From the NCBI GenBank assembly GCA_023442525.1, contig JAEZZA010000031.1:124001-188000 (forward strand): DNA of 64,000 nucleotides. Direction: 5' to 3'. Origin of the DNA: Bacteroidota bacterium. Its GTDB lineage: Bacteria; Bacteroidota; Bacteroidia; Bacteroidales; UBA10428. Shown in pieces: positions 18,399-26,040 of this stretch (position 1 is its first letter; each line of letters starts with the position of its first letter). The notes under the pieces are model-generated. The model searched no databases. It was not told where the DNA came from and saw nothing but the letters and a program-made list of their open reading frames with translations. The position numbers were made by a program, and so were the translations under genes.

Positions 18399-20144
18399 AT
18401 GAATTGGAAATCACAAGAATTTATCTGGCTGGACTGGACCATTATGGCGGTCGGTATTTTTGCAATAGCCTGGGCCATTTGGCGTTCCATACATAAGCAT
18501 AAACGTCAGCTTCAGGGAGCCGACAGTGAAGACTACCTCTTCGGAAAAGGCGAACCTTGGTATATAATTGGCGCTGCTATTTTTGCCGCAAACATAGGTT
18601 CTGAACACCTTGTAGGGCTTGCCGGTACGGGTGCAAAGGCTGGTGTTGGTATGGCACACTGGGAAATGCAGGGATGGATGATCCTTATTCTGGGGTGGCT
18701 GTTTGTACCGTTCTATCAATTAATGAATACCAAGTTGGGAAAGATCATCACCATGCCCGACTTCTTAAAAAACCGGTACACACCCCGAACAGGTTCATGG
18801 TTGTCCATTATAACACTTATTGCCTACGTGCTGACCAAGGTTAGTGTAACTGCTTTCACCGGTGGTATATTCATGGAAAGTCTTCTCGGCCTGCCTTTCT
18901 GGTATGGAGCCATAGGGCTGATAGTTTTAACGGGTATATTCACCGTTTTAGGAGGGATGAAGGGAGTTATGACTCTTTCGGCCATTCAAACCCCTATTCT
19001 GATTATCGGATCATTCCTTGTGCTATTTCTGGGTTTATCTGCTCTTGGCAACGGAAGTATTTCCGAAGGATGGGCTGCAATGATCGAATTCTCCAAAACT
19101 CTTAGTGTGGGGACCGATGGCGTTGCTTATGGTACAAACCACATGTTCCACTTTCATGAGGGAGATCCACTCTATAAGGAGTATCCCGGTTTCTGGGTGT
19201 TTATAGGTGCTTCAATCATCGGTTTCTGGTATTGGGCTACCGACCAGCATATTGTTCAACGCGTACTCGGACAGCGGAAAGGAGAATCCAGCGATGAAGT
19301 AATGAAACGTGCCCGCAGAGGTAGTATTGCCGCAGGTTATTTCAAATTATTGCCTGTATTTATGTTTCTCATACCCGGTATGATTGCCGCCGCATTGGCT
19401 GCACGTCCCGGTAGCGGCTTCTCTCTGGATAACCCCGATACCGCCTTTGGTTCAATGGTTAAATTTGTACTGCCTGCCGGCGTGAAAGGTATTGTAACCA
19501 TCGGCTTTATTTCGGCATTGGTTGCTTCATTGGCTGCATTCTTCAACTCGTGCGCCACGCTGTATACCGAAGACTTTTATAAGCCAATGTTCAAGGGTAA
19601 AACCGAAGCCCAGTATGTTCTGGTAGGACGAATTGCCACTGTTTGCGTTGTTATACTCGGTATTATATGGATTCCTGTAATGATGAGTCTCGGCAGTCTT
19701 TATTCCTATTTACAGGGAATCCAATCATTACTGGCTCCAGCCATGGTAGCTGTATTCGTGTTAGGTATATTTTCCAGAAAAATCACACCAAAGGCCGGTG
19801 AATACGGATTAATAGTTGGCTTTTTAATTGGTATGGTTCGGTTACTAACCAACATATTTACAAATACCGGAAAAGATGTAATGACCGGCTGGTTCTGGGA
19901 ATCCACTCAATGGTTCTGGCAAACCAACTGGCTGATCTTCGAGATTTGGCTGCTTGTATTCATCATGTTATTCATGGTGGTCGTATCGTTCTTCACGGCC
20001 AGGCCAACTGCAAAACAGGTTGAGTTTGTCACTTTCACAAGCGATTATAAAGCTCTAATCCGTCAAAGCTGGAATAAGTGGGATGTAATTGCTTCTCTTG
20101 GTGTGGTAGCATTTTGTGTTGCATTCTATATATACTTCTGGTAG
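18399..20144 (+). CDS. Sodium/sugar symporter, SSS family
   Basis: A 581-residue inner-membrane protein with about 14 hydrophobic segments, of the sodium:solute symporter (SGLT-like) family. Family features visible include FGKGEPWYIIGAAIFAANIGSEHLVGLAG near the start, where the sodium site lies, WYWATDQHIVQRVLGQR in the middle, and FFNSCATLYTEDFYKP. Placed between the arabinose regulator and araB, it is most likely the L-arabinose importer. Spacing to araB is 45 bp, so it is probably in the same transcript. Substrate assignment is by context; SSS members cannot be separated by sugar from sequence alone. Confidence 0.9.
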   Translation: MNWKSQEFIWLDWTIMAVGIFAIAWAIWRSIHKHKRQLQGADSEDYLFGKGEPWYIIGAAIFAANIGSEHLVGLAGTGAKAGVGMAHWEMQGWMILILGWLFVPFYQLMNTKLGKIITMPDFLKNRYTPRTGSWLSIITLIAYVLTKVSVTAFTGGIFMESLLGLPFWYGAIGLIVLTGIFTVLGGMKGVMTLSAIQTPILIIGSFLVLFLGLSALGNGSISEGWAAMIEFSKTLSVGTDGVAYGTNHMFHFHEGDPLYKEYPGFWVFIGASIIGFWYWATDQHIVQRVLGQRKGESSDEVMKRARRGSIAAGYFKLLPVFMFLIPGMIAAALAARPGSGFSLDNPDTAFGSMVKFVLPAGVKGIVTIGFISALVASLAAFFNSCATLYTEDFYKPMFKGKTEAQYVLVGRIATVCVVILGIIWIPVMMSLGSLYSYLQGIQSLLAPAMVAVFVLGIFSRKITPKAGEYGLIVGFLIGMVRLLTNIFTNTGKDVMTGWFWESTQWFWQTNWLIFEIWLLVFIMLFMVVVSFFTARPTAKQVEFVTFTSDYKALIRQSWNKWDVIASLGVVAFCVAFYIYFW

Positions 20145-20189
20145 GATGAATAACACTCTCAAATCAGTAACTGAATAACATAAAAATAT

Positions 20190-21866
20190 ATGGCTGAATA
20201 CGTAATTGGAATCGACTATGGCACCGACTCGGTGCGCACACTGATTGTTGATGCCGCCAACGGCAAAGAAATAGCCAGTGATGTATATCTATATCCGCGC
20301 TGGAAGGCAGGGAAATATTGTAATCCGGGCATTAACCAGTTTCGGCAGCACCCGCTCGATTATGTCGAGGGACTTGAAACTACCGTGAAGAATGCACTTG
20401 CCAAATGTCCCGGTGATGTTGCCGGCAACGTAGTTGCTATATCGGTGGATACTACCGGATCAACTCCCATAGCTGTTGACCGCGAAGGCACACCTTTATG
20501 CATGAAATCCGGATTTGAGGAAAATCCGAATGCCATGTTCGTATTATGGAAAGATCATACTGCAACCAAAGAAGCCGACGAGATCAATCACCTGGCCAGA
20601 ACCTGGGGCGGAGTGGACTACACAAAGTACGAGGGTGGCATTTATTCTTCGGAATGGTTCTGGGCTAAAGTACTTCATGTATTGAGGGCAGATGAAAAAG
20701 TAAGGAACGAAGCATTTTCATGGGTTGAACATTGCGATTGGATACCTGCATTACTGGCAGGAAACACTGATCCTCTGACCCTGAAACGCAGCCGATGTGC
20801 AGCAGGACATAAAGCCATGTGGCATCCCGATTTCGATGGATTACCCTCAGAAGATTTCCTGGTAAAGCTAGACCCACTTTTGAAAGGAGTAAGATCGAGG
20901 TTGTTTAAGGATACATACACCTGTGAAGAAAAAGTAGGTAATCTCTCGAAAGAATGGGCAGCAAAACTGGGACTTAAAGAAAGCGTGGTTATTGGTGTAG
21001 GGGCTTTCGATGCCCATCTCGGAGCTATAGGAGGAGAAATTAAACCCTATTATCTCAGTAAGGTGATGGGGACTTCCACGTGCGACATGCTTATTGCACC
21101 TATGGAAGAAATGGGTGATAAACTGATAAGCGGAATATGCGGACAGGTTGACGGTTCCATTGTTCCGGGAATGCTCGGTATGGAAGCCGGTCAATCGGCA
21201 TTTGGAGATATTTATGCCTGGTTCAGAGATGTATTGCTTTGGCCTGCAAATGAAATACTTGGTAAGACGCAACTCGTGGATAAAGAAACACGGGATAAGC
21301 TGGTGCGAGAAATGGCCGACAAAATGATACCCGTACTTTCCGAAGCTGCAGCAAAGATTCCGGCAGGCGAATCGGGAATTGTGGCACTTGACTGGATGAA
21401 TGGCCGAAGAACTCCCGATGCTAACCAGAATCTTAAAGGCGCCATTTTTGGATTGAACCTGGGATCGGATGCCCCGAGAATTTTCAGAGCCCTGGTAGAA
21501 GCTACGGCTTTCGGCGCTAAGAAAATTGTCGACCGGTTCATCAGCGAAGGTGTTCGTATCGACGGCATTGTGGCATTAGGCGGAGTTGCAAAAAAATCAC
21601 CGTTTGTAATGCAGATTGTTTGTGATGTACTGGATAAGCCAATCCTGGTTGCTAAAAGCGAACAGGCATGTGCACTGGGTACAGCAATGGCTGCAGCTAC
21701 AGTGGCCGGTTTGTACAAAACCGTATCGAATGCGCAGGAAGCAATGGGTAACGGCTACGAAACGGAATACAAGCCGAATAAAGAAAATGCCAGGGTTTAT
21801 GCCGAACTTTATAAGAAATACGGTATGGCAGGCACTTTTGTAGAAAACTATTCAAAACAGGGATAA
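20190..21866 (+). CDS. araB: Ribulokinase
   Basis: Phosphorylates L-ribulose to L-ribulose 5-phosphate with ATP, the second step of bacterial arabinose catabolism. The 558-residue FGGY-family kinase has the N-terminal phosphate-1 motif GIDYGTDSVRTLIVD, SVDTTGSTPIAVD, a hinge region with CDWIPALLAGN, MGTSTCDMLIAPMEE, DWMNGRRTPDANQ and the adenosine loop GGVAKKSPFVMQIVCDVL. Length is normal for the AraB type. The stop codon is one base before the araD start, so the two are translationally coupled. Confidence 0.96.
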   Translation: MAEYVIGIDYGTDSVRTLIVDAANGKEIASDVYLYPRWKAGKYCNPGINQFRQHPLDYVEGLETTVKNALAKCPGDVAGNVVAISVDTTGSTPIAVDREGTPLCMKSGFEENPNAMFVLWKDHTATKEADEINHLARTWGGVDYTKYEGGIYSSEWFWAKVLHVLRADEKVRNEAFSWVEHCDWIPALLAGNTDPLTLKRSRCAAGHKAMWHPDFDGLPSEDFLVKLDPLLKGVRSRLFKDTYTCEEKVGNLSKEWAAKLGLKESVVIGVGAFDAHLGAIGGEIKPYYLSKVMGTSTCDMLIAPMEEMGDKLISGICGQVDGSIVPGMLGMEAGQSAFGDIYAWFRDVLLWPANEILGKTQLVDKETRDKLVREMADKMIPVLSEAAAKIPAGESGIVALDWMNGRRTPDANQNLKGAIFGLNLGSDAPRIFRALVEATAFGAKKIVDRFISEGVRIDGIVALGGVAKKSPFVMQIVCDVLDKPILVAKSEQACALGTAMAAATVAGLYKTVSNAQEAMGNGYETEYKPNKENARVYAELYKKYGMAGTFVENYSKQG

Positions 21867-21867
21867 A

Positions 21868-22566
21868 ATGGATAAGTATGCTCAGATCAGGCAAACGGCT
21901 TATGACGCCAATATGCAGCTTCCTAAACTCGGTTTGGTATTATTCACATTCGGGAATGTAAGTGTTGCAGACAGAAATCTGGGCGTATTTGCCATTAAAC
22001 CGAGCGGAGTTCCTTATGAAACCCTGACTCCCGAGTCGATGGTGATCGTGGATTTCAAAGGAAAAGTCGTCGAAGGTAGTCTACGGCCATCGTCGGATAC
22101 ACTTACACATGCAGTATTATACACTGAGTGGGAAAATATTGGCTCAATTGTTCATACCCATTCAACTTATGCTACAGCCTGGGCCCAATCGCTCAGAGAT
22201 ATTCCCATTTATGGTACAACTCATGCCGATCATCTCACATCCGACATTCCCTGTGCTCCTCCCATGGAGGATAATATGATCAAAGGTAATTATGAGTTTG
22301 AAACCGGCCATCAGATTGTAAACTACATGAAATGGAAGAATATCAGCTACGAGGAGGTGGAAATGGTACTGGTTGGAAGTCACGGACCCTTTACCTGGGC
22401 TAAAACCGCTGAAAAAGCTGTGTATAACAGTGCAGTGCTTGAGGAATTGGCAAAGATGGCCTGCCTCACCGAACGAATTCAGCCCAATGCAGCCCGTCTC
22501 AAAGATTCGCTTATCAAAAAGCATTATGAGCGGAAGCATGGGCCGGGATCGTATTACGGACAGTGA
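21868..22566 (+). CDS. araD: L-ribulose-5-phosphate 4-epimerase
   Basis: Converts L-ribulose 5-phosphate to D-xylulose 5-phosphate, which enters the pentose phosphate pathway. The 232-residue class II aldolase-like protein shows the zinc-binding histidines in VHTHSTYATAWAQ and GTTHADHL, with FTFGNVSVADR and IKPSGVPYE for phosphate binding. Length fits the AraD family. It starts one base after araB. A repeat-rich stretch separates it from araA, an unusual break in the B-D-A order. Confidence 0.95.
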   Translation: MDKYAQIRQTAYDANMQLPKLGLVLFTFGNVSVADRNLGVFAIKPSGVPYETLTPESMVIVDFKGKVVEGSLRPSSDTLTHAVLYTEWENIGSIVHTHSTYATAWAQSLRDIPIYGTTHADHLTSDIPCAPPMEDNMIKGNYEFETGHQIVNYMKWKNISYEEVEMVLVGSHGPFTWAKTAEKAVYNSAVLEELAKMACLTERIQPNAARLKDSLIKKHYERKHGPGSYYGQ

Positions 22567-22575
22567 ACTATTTGT

Positions 22576-22653
22576 TGATTGGCTGATTTGCTGATTTGGT
22601 GATTGAGTGGATACTGGATTCCAAAGGTTCCAAAGGTTCCAGGGGTTCCAGAG
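22576..22653. repeat. Two simple word repeats between araD and araA
   Basis: Four 8-bp units close to TGATTTGC lie at 22576-22607. A 9-bp repeat of GGTTCCARR type lies at 22617-22653. The second is the same word that is repeated at 25684-25740. The rest of the araD-araA gap up to 22837 holds a 16-bp palindrome (22710-22725) and no convincing gene. Confidence 0.75.
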
Positions 22654-22709
22654 TTAGACTGGGCGATGGGGCTACCAGGCGAATGCTACATATGAATATG
22701 ATGAGGGTA

Positions 22710-22725
22710 GCAGTCTGGAGACTGC
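22710..22725. repeat. 16-bp perfect hairpin GCAGTCTGGAGACTGC, copy 1
   Basis: GCAGTCT-GG-AGACTGC is a perfect 7-bp inverted repeat. The identical 16-mer occurs again at 25849-25864, and its GCAGTCTGG half appears in the tandem units at 24.4 kb. Confidence 0.7.
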
Positions 22726-22837
22726 CAGGAGCATCTGGATCAGAGGCCAGTGCTTTGCGGTCATTGCGAGATCAGGACAAGAAGACCTAAAATATAAGAA
22801 TTTCGAGCAAACTCAAATAATTAAATTATTTAATAAA

Positions 22838-24325
22838 ATGGACTTAAAAAAACTTGAAGTATGGTTCATCACCGGGAGCCAGCATTTGTACGGTGAAGAA
22901 ACTCTCCGGCAGGTTGCGGAGGATTCGCAGAAGATAGTAAAAGAACTGGATAATGCAAGTCACATCCCGGCGAAGGTGGTATTCAAACCAGTTGTAAAAA
23001 CCCCCGATGAAATTTACAATACCATGCAGGAGGCCAATGCATCGGCTTCATGTATAGGTGTTATCACATGGTGTCATACTTTTTCACCATCAAAGATGTG
23101 GATCAATGGTCTGAAAATACTTCAGAAACCCATTCTTCATCTTCACACCCAGTTTAACCGCGATCTTCCCTGGTCGACCATCGACATGGATTTCATGAAT
23201 CTGAATCAGGCAGCTCATGGCGACCGCGAGCATGGATTTATCATGGCACGTATGAACCTTCGCCGAAAGGTGGTTGTAGGTCACTGGGGCGATCAGGATG
23301 TACAGCAACGGATAGGAATATGGGCCAGGGCAGCGGCAGCATGGTACGATTTTCAGCACCTGAAAGTTGCCCGCTTTGGCGATAACATGCGCGAAGTTGC
23401 AGTAACAGAAGGTGACAAGGTTGAAGCCCAGATCAAATTCGGAATGTCGGTCAATGGTTATGGGGTAGGCGACCTGGTTAAACTTGTTAACGAAGTAAGC
23501 GATAAAGACATTGATAATCTGGTTAACCAATATGCTGACCTCTATCAGATTGCCGATGACGGAAAGCAAGGCGGTAAACTGCATAAAAACGTCAGATACC
23601 AGGCAAGGCTTGAGATTGCCATGAGGAATTTCCTTGTTTCAGGTGGTTTTGGCGCTTTCACTACTACATTTGAAGATCTGCACGGATTGGAGCAGCTGCC
23701 GGGACTTGCAAGTCAGCGGTTGATGGCTGATGGTTACGGATTTGGCGCTGAAGGCGACTGGAAACATGCGGCAATGGTACGTGCCGTGAAGATTATGGGA
23801 ACGGGATTAAAAGGCGGATGCACCTTCATGGAAGATTACACCTACCATCTGAACCCGGCAGGAATGAAGGTTCTGGGTGCCCACATGCTCGAAATATGTC
23901 CTACTATTGCCAGTGGTAAATCGCGTCTTGAAGTACATCCGTTGGGAATCGGAGGAAAAGATGATCCCGCACGACTCGTTTTCAACGTATCGGAAGGTCC
24001 GGCAATTAATGCCAGTCTGATTGACCTGGGACATCGTTTCAGGCTTATAGTGAATTCAGTGGATTGTGTGAAGGCCGACGCAGATATGCCTAATTTGCCT
24101 GTGGCACGGGCATTATGGGTTCCACAGCCCGATCTGAAAACCGGAGCCGGAGCATGGATACTTGCCGGAGGCGCACATCATACGGCTTTCAGCCAGGCTG
24201 TAAATGCCGAGTATCTGGAGGACTTTGCAGAAATGGCAGGTATTGAATTCGTTCATATTGGTAAGGATTCCACGATGACGTCGGTTAAAAACGAATTGCG
24301 GTGGAATTCGGTTTGCTATAAGTAG
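22838..24325 (+). CDS. araA: L-arabinose isomerase
   Basis: Interconverts L-arabinose and L-ribulose, the first cytoplasmic step of the pathway; a metal-dependent enzyme, usually Mn. The 495 residues match the family length. Motifs visible are EVWFITGSQHLYGEETLRQV at the start, WCHTFSPSKMWINGL, GHWGDQDVQQRIGIWARAAAAW, FEDLHGLEQLPGLASQRLMADGYGFGAEGDWK (containing a metal-ligand Glu), MEDYTYHL and LEVHPLGIGGKDDPARLVF. It is separated from araD by 271 bp of repeats, so it may have its own promoter. Confidence 0.97.
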   Translation: MDLKKLEVWFITGSQHLYGEETLRQVAEDSQKIVKELDNASHIPAKVVFKPVVKTPDEIYNTMQEANASASCIGVITWCHTFSPSKMWINGLKILQKPILHLHTQFNRDLPWSTIDMDFMNLNQAAHGDREHGFIMARMNLRRKVVVGHWGDQDVQQRIGIWARAAAAWYDFQHLKVARFGDNMREVAVTEGDKVEAQIKFGMSVNGYGVGDLVKLVNEVSDKDIDNLVNQYADLYQIADDGKQGGKLHKNVRYQARLEIAMRNFLVSGGFGAFTTTFEDLHGLEQLPGLASQRLMADGYGFGAEGDWKHAAMVRAVKIMGTGLKGGCTFMEDYTYHLNPAGMKVLGAHMLEICPTIASGKSRLEVHPLGIGGKDDPARLVFNVSEGPAINASLIDLGHRFRLIVNSVDCVKADADMPNLPVARALWVPQPDLKTGAGAWILAGGAHHTAFSQAVNAEYLEDFAEMAGIEFVHIGKDSTMTSVKNELRWNSVCYK

Positions 24326-24620
24326 TCGTGTAGACTGGCAGCCCCGATCTTCCTGACAGGTGTTTTCCTCTCCTGTCAGGTGTGATCGGTAGCAGAGGCA
24401 GTCTTGCAGTCTGGCAGCCCCGATCTTCCTGACAGGTATTTCTCTCCTGTCAGGTGTGATCGGTAGCAGAGGCAGTCTTGCAGTCTGGCAGCCCCGATCT
24501 TCCTGACAGGTATTTCTCTCCTGTCAGGTATGATCGGTAGCAGAGGCAGTCGTGCAGTATGGCAGCCCCGGATCTTCCTGACAGGTGTTTTCCTCTCCTG
24601 TCAGGTTTGATCGGTAGCGG
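24324..24620. repeat. Four-copy tandem repeat of a 73-76 bp hairpin unit
   Basis: Units are 24324-24399, 24400-24473, 24474-24547 and 24548-24620. Each carries a stem CCGATC-tt-CCTGACAGG, a short pyrimidine-rich loop, then CCTGTCAGG-tgt-GATCGG, giving 9+6 paired bases. The loops alternate between 11-base (units 1 and 4) and 9-base (units 2 and 3) forms. The array begins at the araA stop codon and fills most of the gap to 24691; no gene fits here. Confidence 0.9.
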
Positions 24621-24663
24621 TAAATATTCAATTGTTATTTTCATAATTTTACATCCGATCGAC

Positions 24664-24688
24664 AATCGTAAATCGTAAATCGTAAATC
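24664..24688. repeat. AATCGTA heptamer repeat just before a start codon
   Basis: Three and a half in-line copies of AATCGTA end four bases before the ATG at 24692, where a ribosome would bind. Confidence 0.75.
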
Positions 24689-24691
24689 AAA

Positions 24692-25174
24692 ATGTACCGG
24701 ATTTCTGTTGTATTATTGTTCATCGCTCTGTCAGTTCTTTCCTTTGCTCAGACCAGGAACAAATCCATCCCGGCGTTCGACATTGTTCAATCGGACGGTA
24801 AACATCTTAAAGCTACCGATCTTCAACAGGGAAAGCCGGTAATGATCGTTTATTTCGATCCGGATTGCGACCATTGCGTGCTGTTCATTAACGATCTGAA
24901 AAAGCAGGCAGCTAAATTCGAAAATTGTGAAGTGGTTCTGGTTACCTATGTTCCGTTAAAAAGATTGAAGACCTATGTTTCAGAATCGGGTCTGGCCAAA
25001 TATCCCGGGTTCAAAGCTGGCACCGAGGGAACAAAATTCACGGTACGGTTTCATTACGACGTGATCCAGTTTCCATATCTGGCTTTGCACGACAGCAGCG
25101 GTAAGTTATTTGCCACCTTCGAAAGCGATGTCCCTTCTGCAACTGCATTAGCGGATATGTTAAGAGGGAAGTAA
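24692..25174 (+). CDS. Secreted thioredoxin-fold protein (TlpA/AhpC-TSA type)
   Basis: A 160-residue protein with a signal peptide (cleavage after LSFAQ) and a thioredoxin-like fold. The redox motif Cys59-Asp-His-Cys62 follows VYFDPD. The later QFPYLALHDSSGKL supplies the expected cis-proline region. It is likely a periplasmic thiol-disulfide oxidoreductase or disulfide isomerase. No redox partner gene is adjacent; the convergent ferredoxin-like gene ends 17 bp away. Confidence 0.8.
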   Translation: MYRISVVLLFIALSVLSFAQTRNKSIPAFDIVQSDGKHLKATDLQQGKPVMIVYFDPDCDHCVLFINDLKKQAAKFENCEVVLVTYVPLKRLKTYVSESGLAKYPGFKAGTEGTKFTVRFHYDVIQFPYLALHDSSGKLFATFESDVPSATALADMLRGK

Positions 25175-25191
25175 ACTCTGAAACAATTAGT

Positions 25192-25491
25192 TTACGCTTT
25201 TACATTTTTTTCAGGATTGATTTCCACGATGGCCATTCGCCTGCAAAACCTTGTGCAATCACCGCAACCTTTGCATTTTTCCGAATCAATATAGGCTTTC
25301 CCTTCTTCTGTAACCAGTAGTGCCTTATCGCGGCATGATCTGAAACAACGACCACAGCCGTCACACCGTTTGGAAATAACAGTGTATTTTTTTTCCTTTT
25401 CCACAGGAGGCTCCTGAGCAATTCCCGCTGTTGAGAATCCGGTAAACAGCAATAATCCTGTTAACCTTACCATAAAATGTCTGCGATCCAT
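25192..25491 (-). CDS. Small exported 2[4Fe-4S] ferredoxin-like protein
   Basis: The ATG at 25491 gives 99 residues starting MDRRHFMVRLTGLLLF, a twin-arginine-like (RRxF) signal. Two ferredoxin motifs follow: CDGCGRCFRSC and CKGCGDCTRFC, enough for two 4Fe-4S clusters. The longer reading to 25596 adds 35 residues with no family support and is rejected. An exported soluble ferredoxin suggests electron transfer in the periplasm; the partner is unknown. The spaces between the cysteines are normal, but the usual Pro after the fourth Cys is Arg in both motifs. Confidence 0.8.
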   Translation of the reverse strand: MDRRHFMVRLTGLLLFTGFSTAGIAQEPPVEKEKKYTVISKRCDGCGRCFRSCRDKALLVTEEGKAYIDSEKCKGCGDCTRFCRRMAIVEINPEKNVKA

Positions 25492-25683
25492 AAACGGCTT
25501 TTCAGTATCAGTCCAAAAATAATACCGAATTTGCACTAAATCAATACAGAATGTACAAATAGGTATTTTTAATGGACGAACTCCTCCTGTTATCACTTGG
25601 CCTTTTTTGTGAATCTATTCGTATTTCAATGCTTCTACCTGATTAATCCTTGCAACTTTCAGACTCTGGTAAATAATTATTCA

Positions 25684-25740
25684 GGGTTCCAGGGGTTCCA
25701 AAGGTTCCAGAGGTTCCAGGGGTTCCAGAGGTTCAAGGTT
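25684..25740. repeat. GGTTCCARR nonamer repeat
   Basis: About six units of GGTTCCARR in line (variants ending AGG, AAA, AGA), the same 9-bp word as at 22617-22653. In one frame it encodes a Phe-every-third-residue peptide, but that is a consequence of the repeat. Confidence 0.8.
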
Positions 25741-25762
25741 CAGAGGGAACGAGGGGGAGAAA

Positions 25763-25834
25763 GTGGTTTCGCCGGTTTCATGGCCTGCGGCCGTTTCACG
25801 GGTTGCACCCGTTTCATGCGCTTCGTGCGTTTCA
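25763..25834. repeat. Four 18-bp units, each a small hairpin followed by TTTCA
   Basis: Units 25763-25780, 25781-25798, 25799-25816 and 25817-25834 all end in TTTCA. Their first parts differ but stay self-complementary: GG-tttcg-CC, GGCC-tgc-GGCC, CGGG-ttgca-CCCG and GCGC-ttc-GTGC (one G.T). Confidence 0.75.
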
Positions 25835-25848
25835 TTTTGTAGCTGCCA

Positions 25849-25864
25849 GCAGTCTGGAGACTGC
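25849..25864. repeat. 16-bp perfect hairpin GCAGTCTGGAGACTGC, copy 2
   Basis: Identical to the palindrome at 22710-22725. It lies 20 bp before the inverted copy of the 74-bp element. Confidence 0.7.
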
Positions 25865-25884
25865 GAGTAGTTAATTCATTTCTA

Positions 25885-25979
25885 CCGATCAACACCTGAC
25901 AGGAGAGGAACACCTGTCAGGAGGATCGGGGGCTAGTATCCAGCATCCGGCATCCACTATCCGGCATCCAGCATCCGGA
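25885..25979. repeat. Inverted single copy of the hairpin element plus a heptamer tract
   Basis: 25885-25929 is CCGATC, CCTGACAGG, loop, CCTGTCAGG, GATCGG in the orientation opposite to the 24.3 kb array. It is followed at 25938-25979 by six heptamers of the ATCCRRC type. The whole 25492-26040 gap contains these repeats and no supported gene. Confidence 0.8.
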
Positions 25980-26040
25980 CTTTTGCACTTTCTTATTATT
26001 ATCTTACTTTTATGGGAAAGAATACTATACTATCTAACCT

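Noticed and set aside
21212..21718. 168-residue minus-strand ORF opposite araB
   Set aside because: Antisense shadow of araB with Ala/Ser/Thr composition due to codon use.
22596..22790. 64-residue ORF between araD and araA
   Set aside because: Built from the same word repeats, without independent support.
24324..24620. Possible CRISPR array
   Set aside because: Units are contiguous with no unique spacers and no cas genes are present; repeat length (about 74 bp) is far from CRISPR values.
24450..24665. 71-residue minus-strand ORF in the tandem repeat
   Set aside because: It repeats the hairpin unit; the frame changes at each unit.
25597..25842. 81-residue ORF with Phe in a regular pattern
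   Set aside because: It is a translation of the GGTTCCARR and 18-bp repeats; no ribosome-binding site or conserved sequence.
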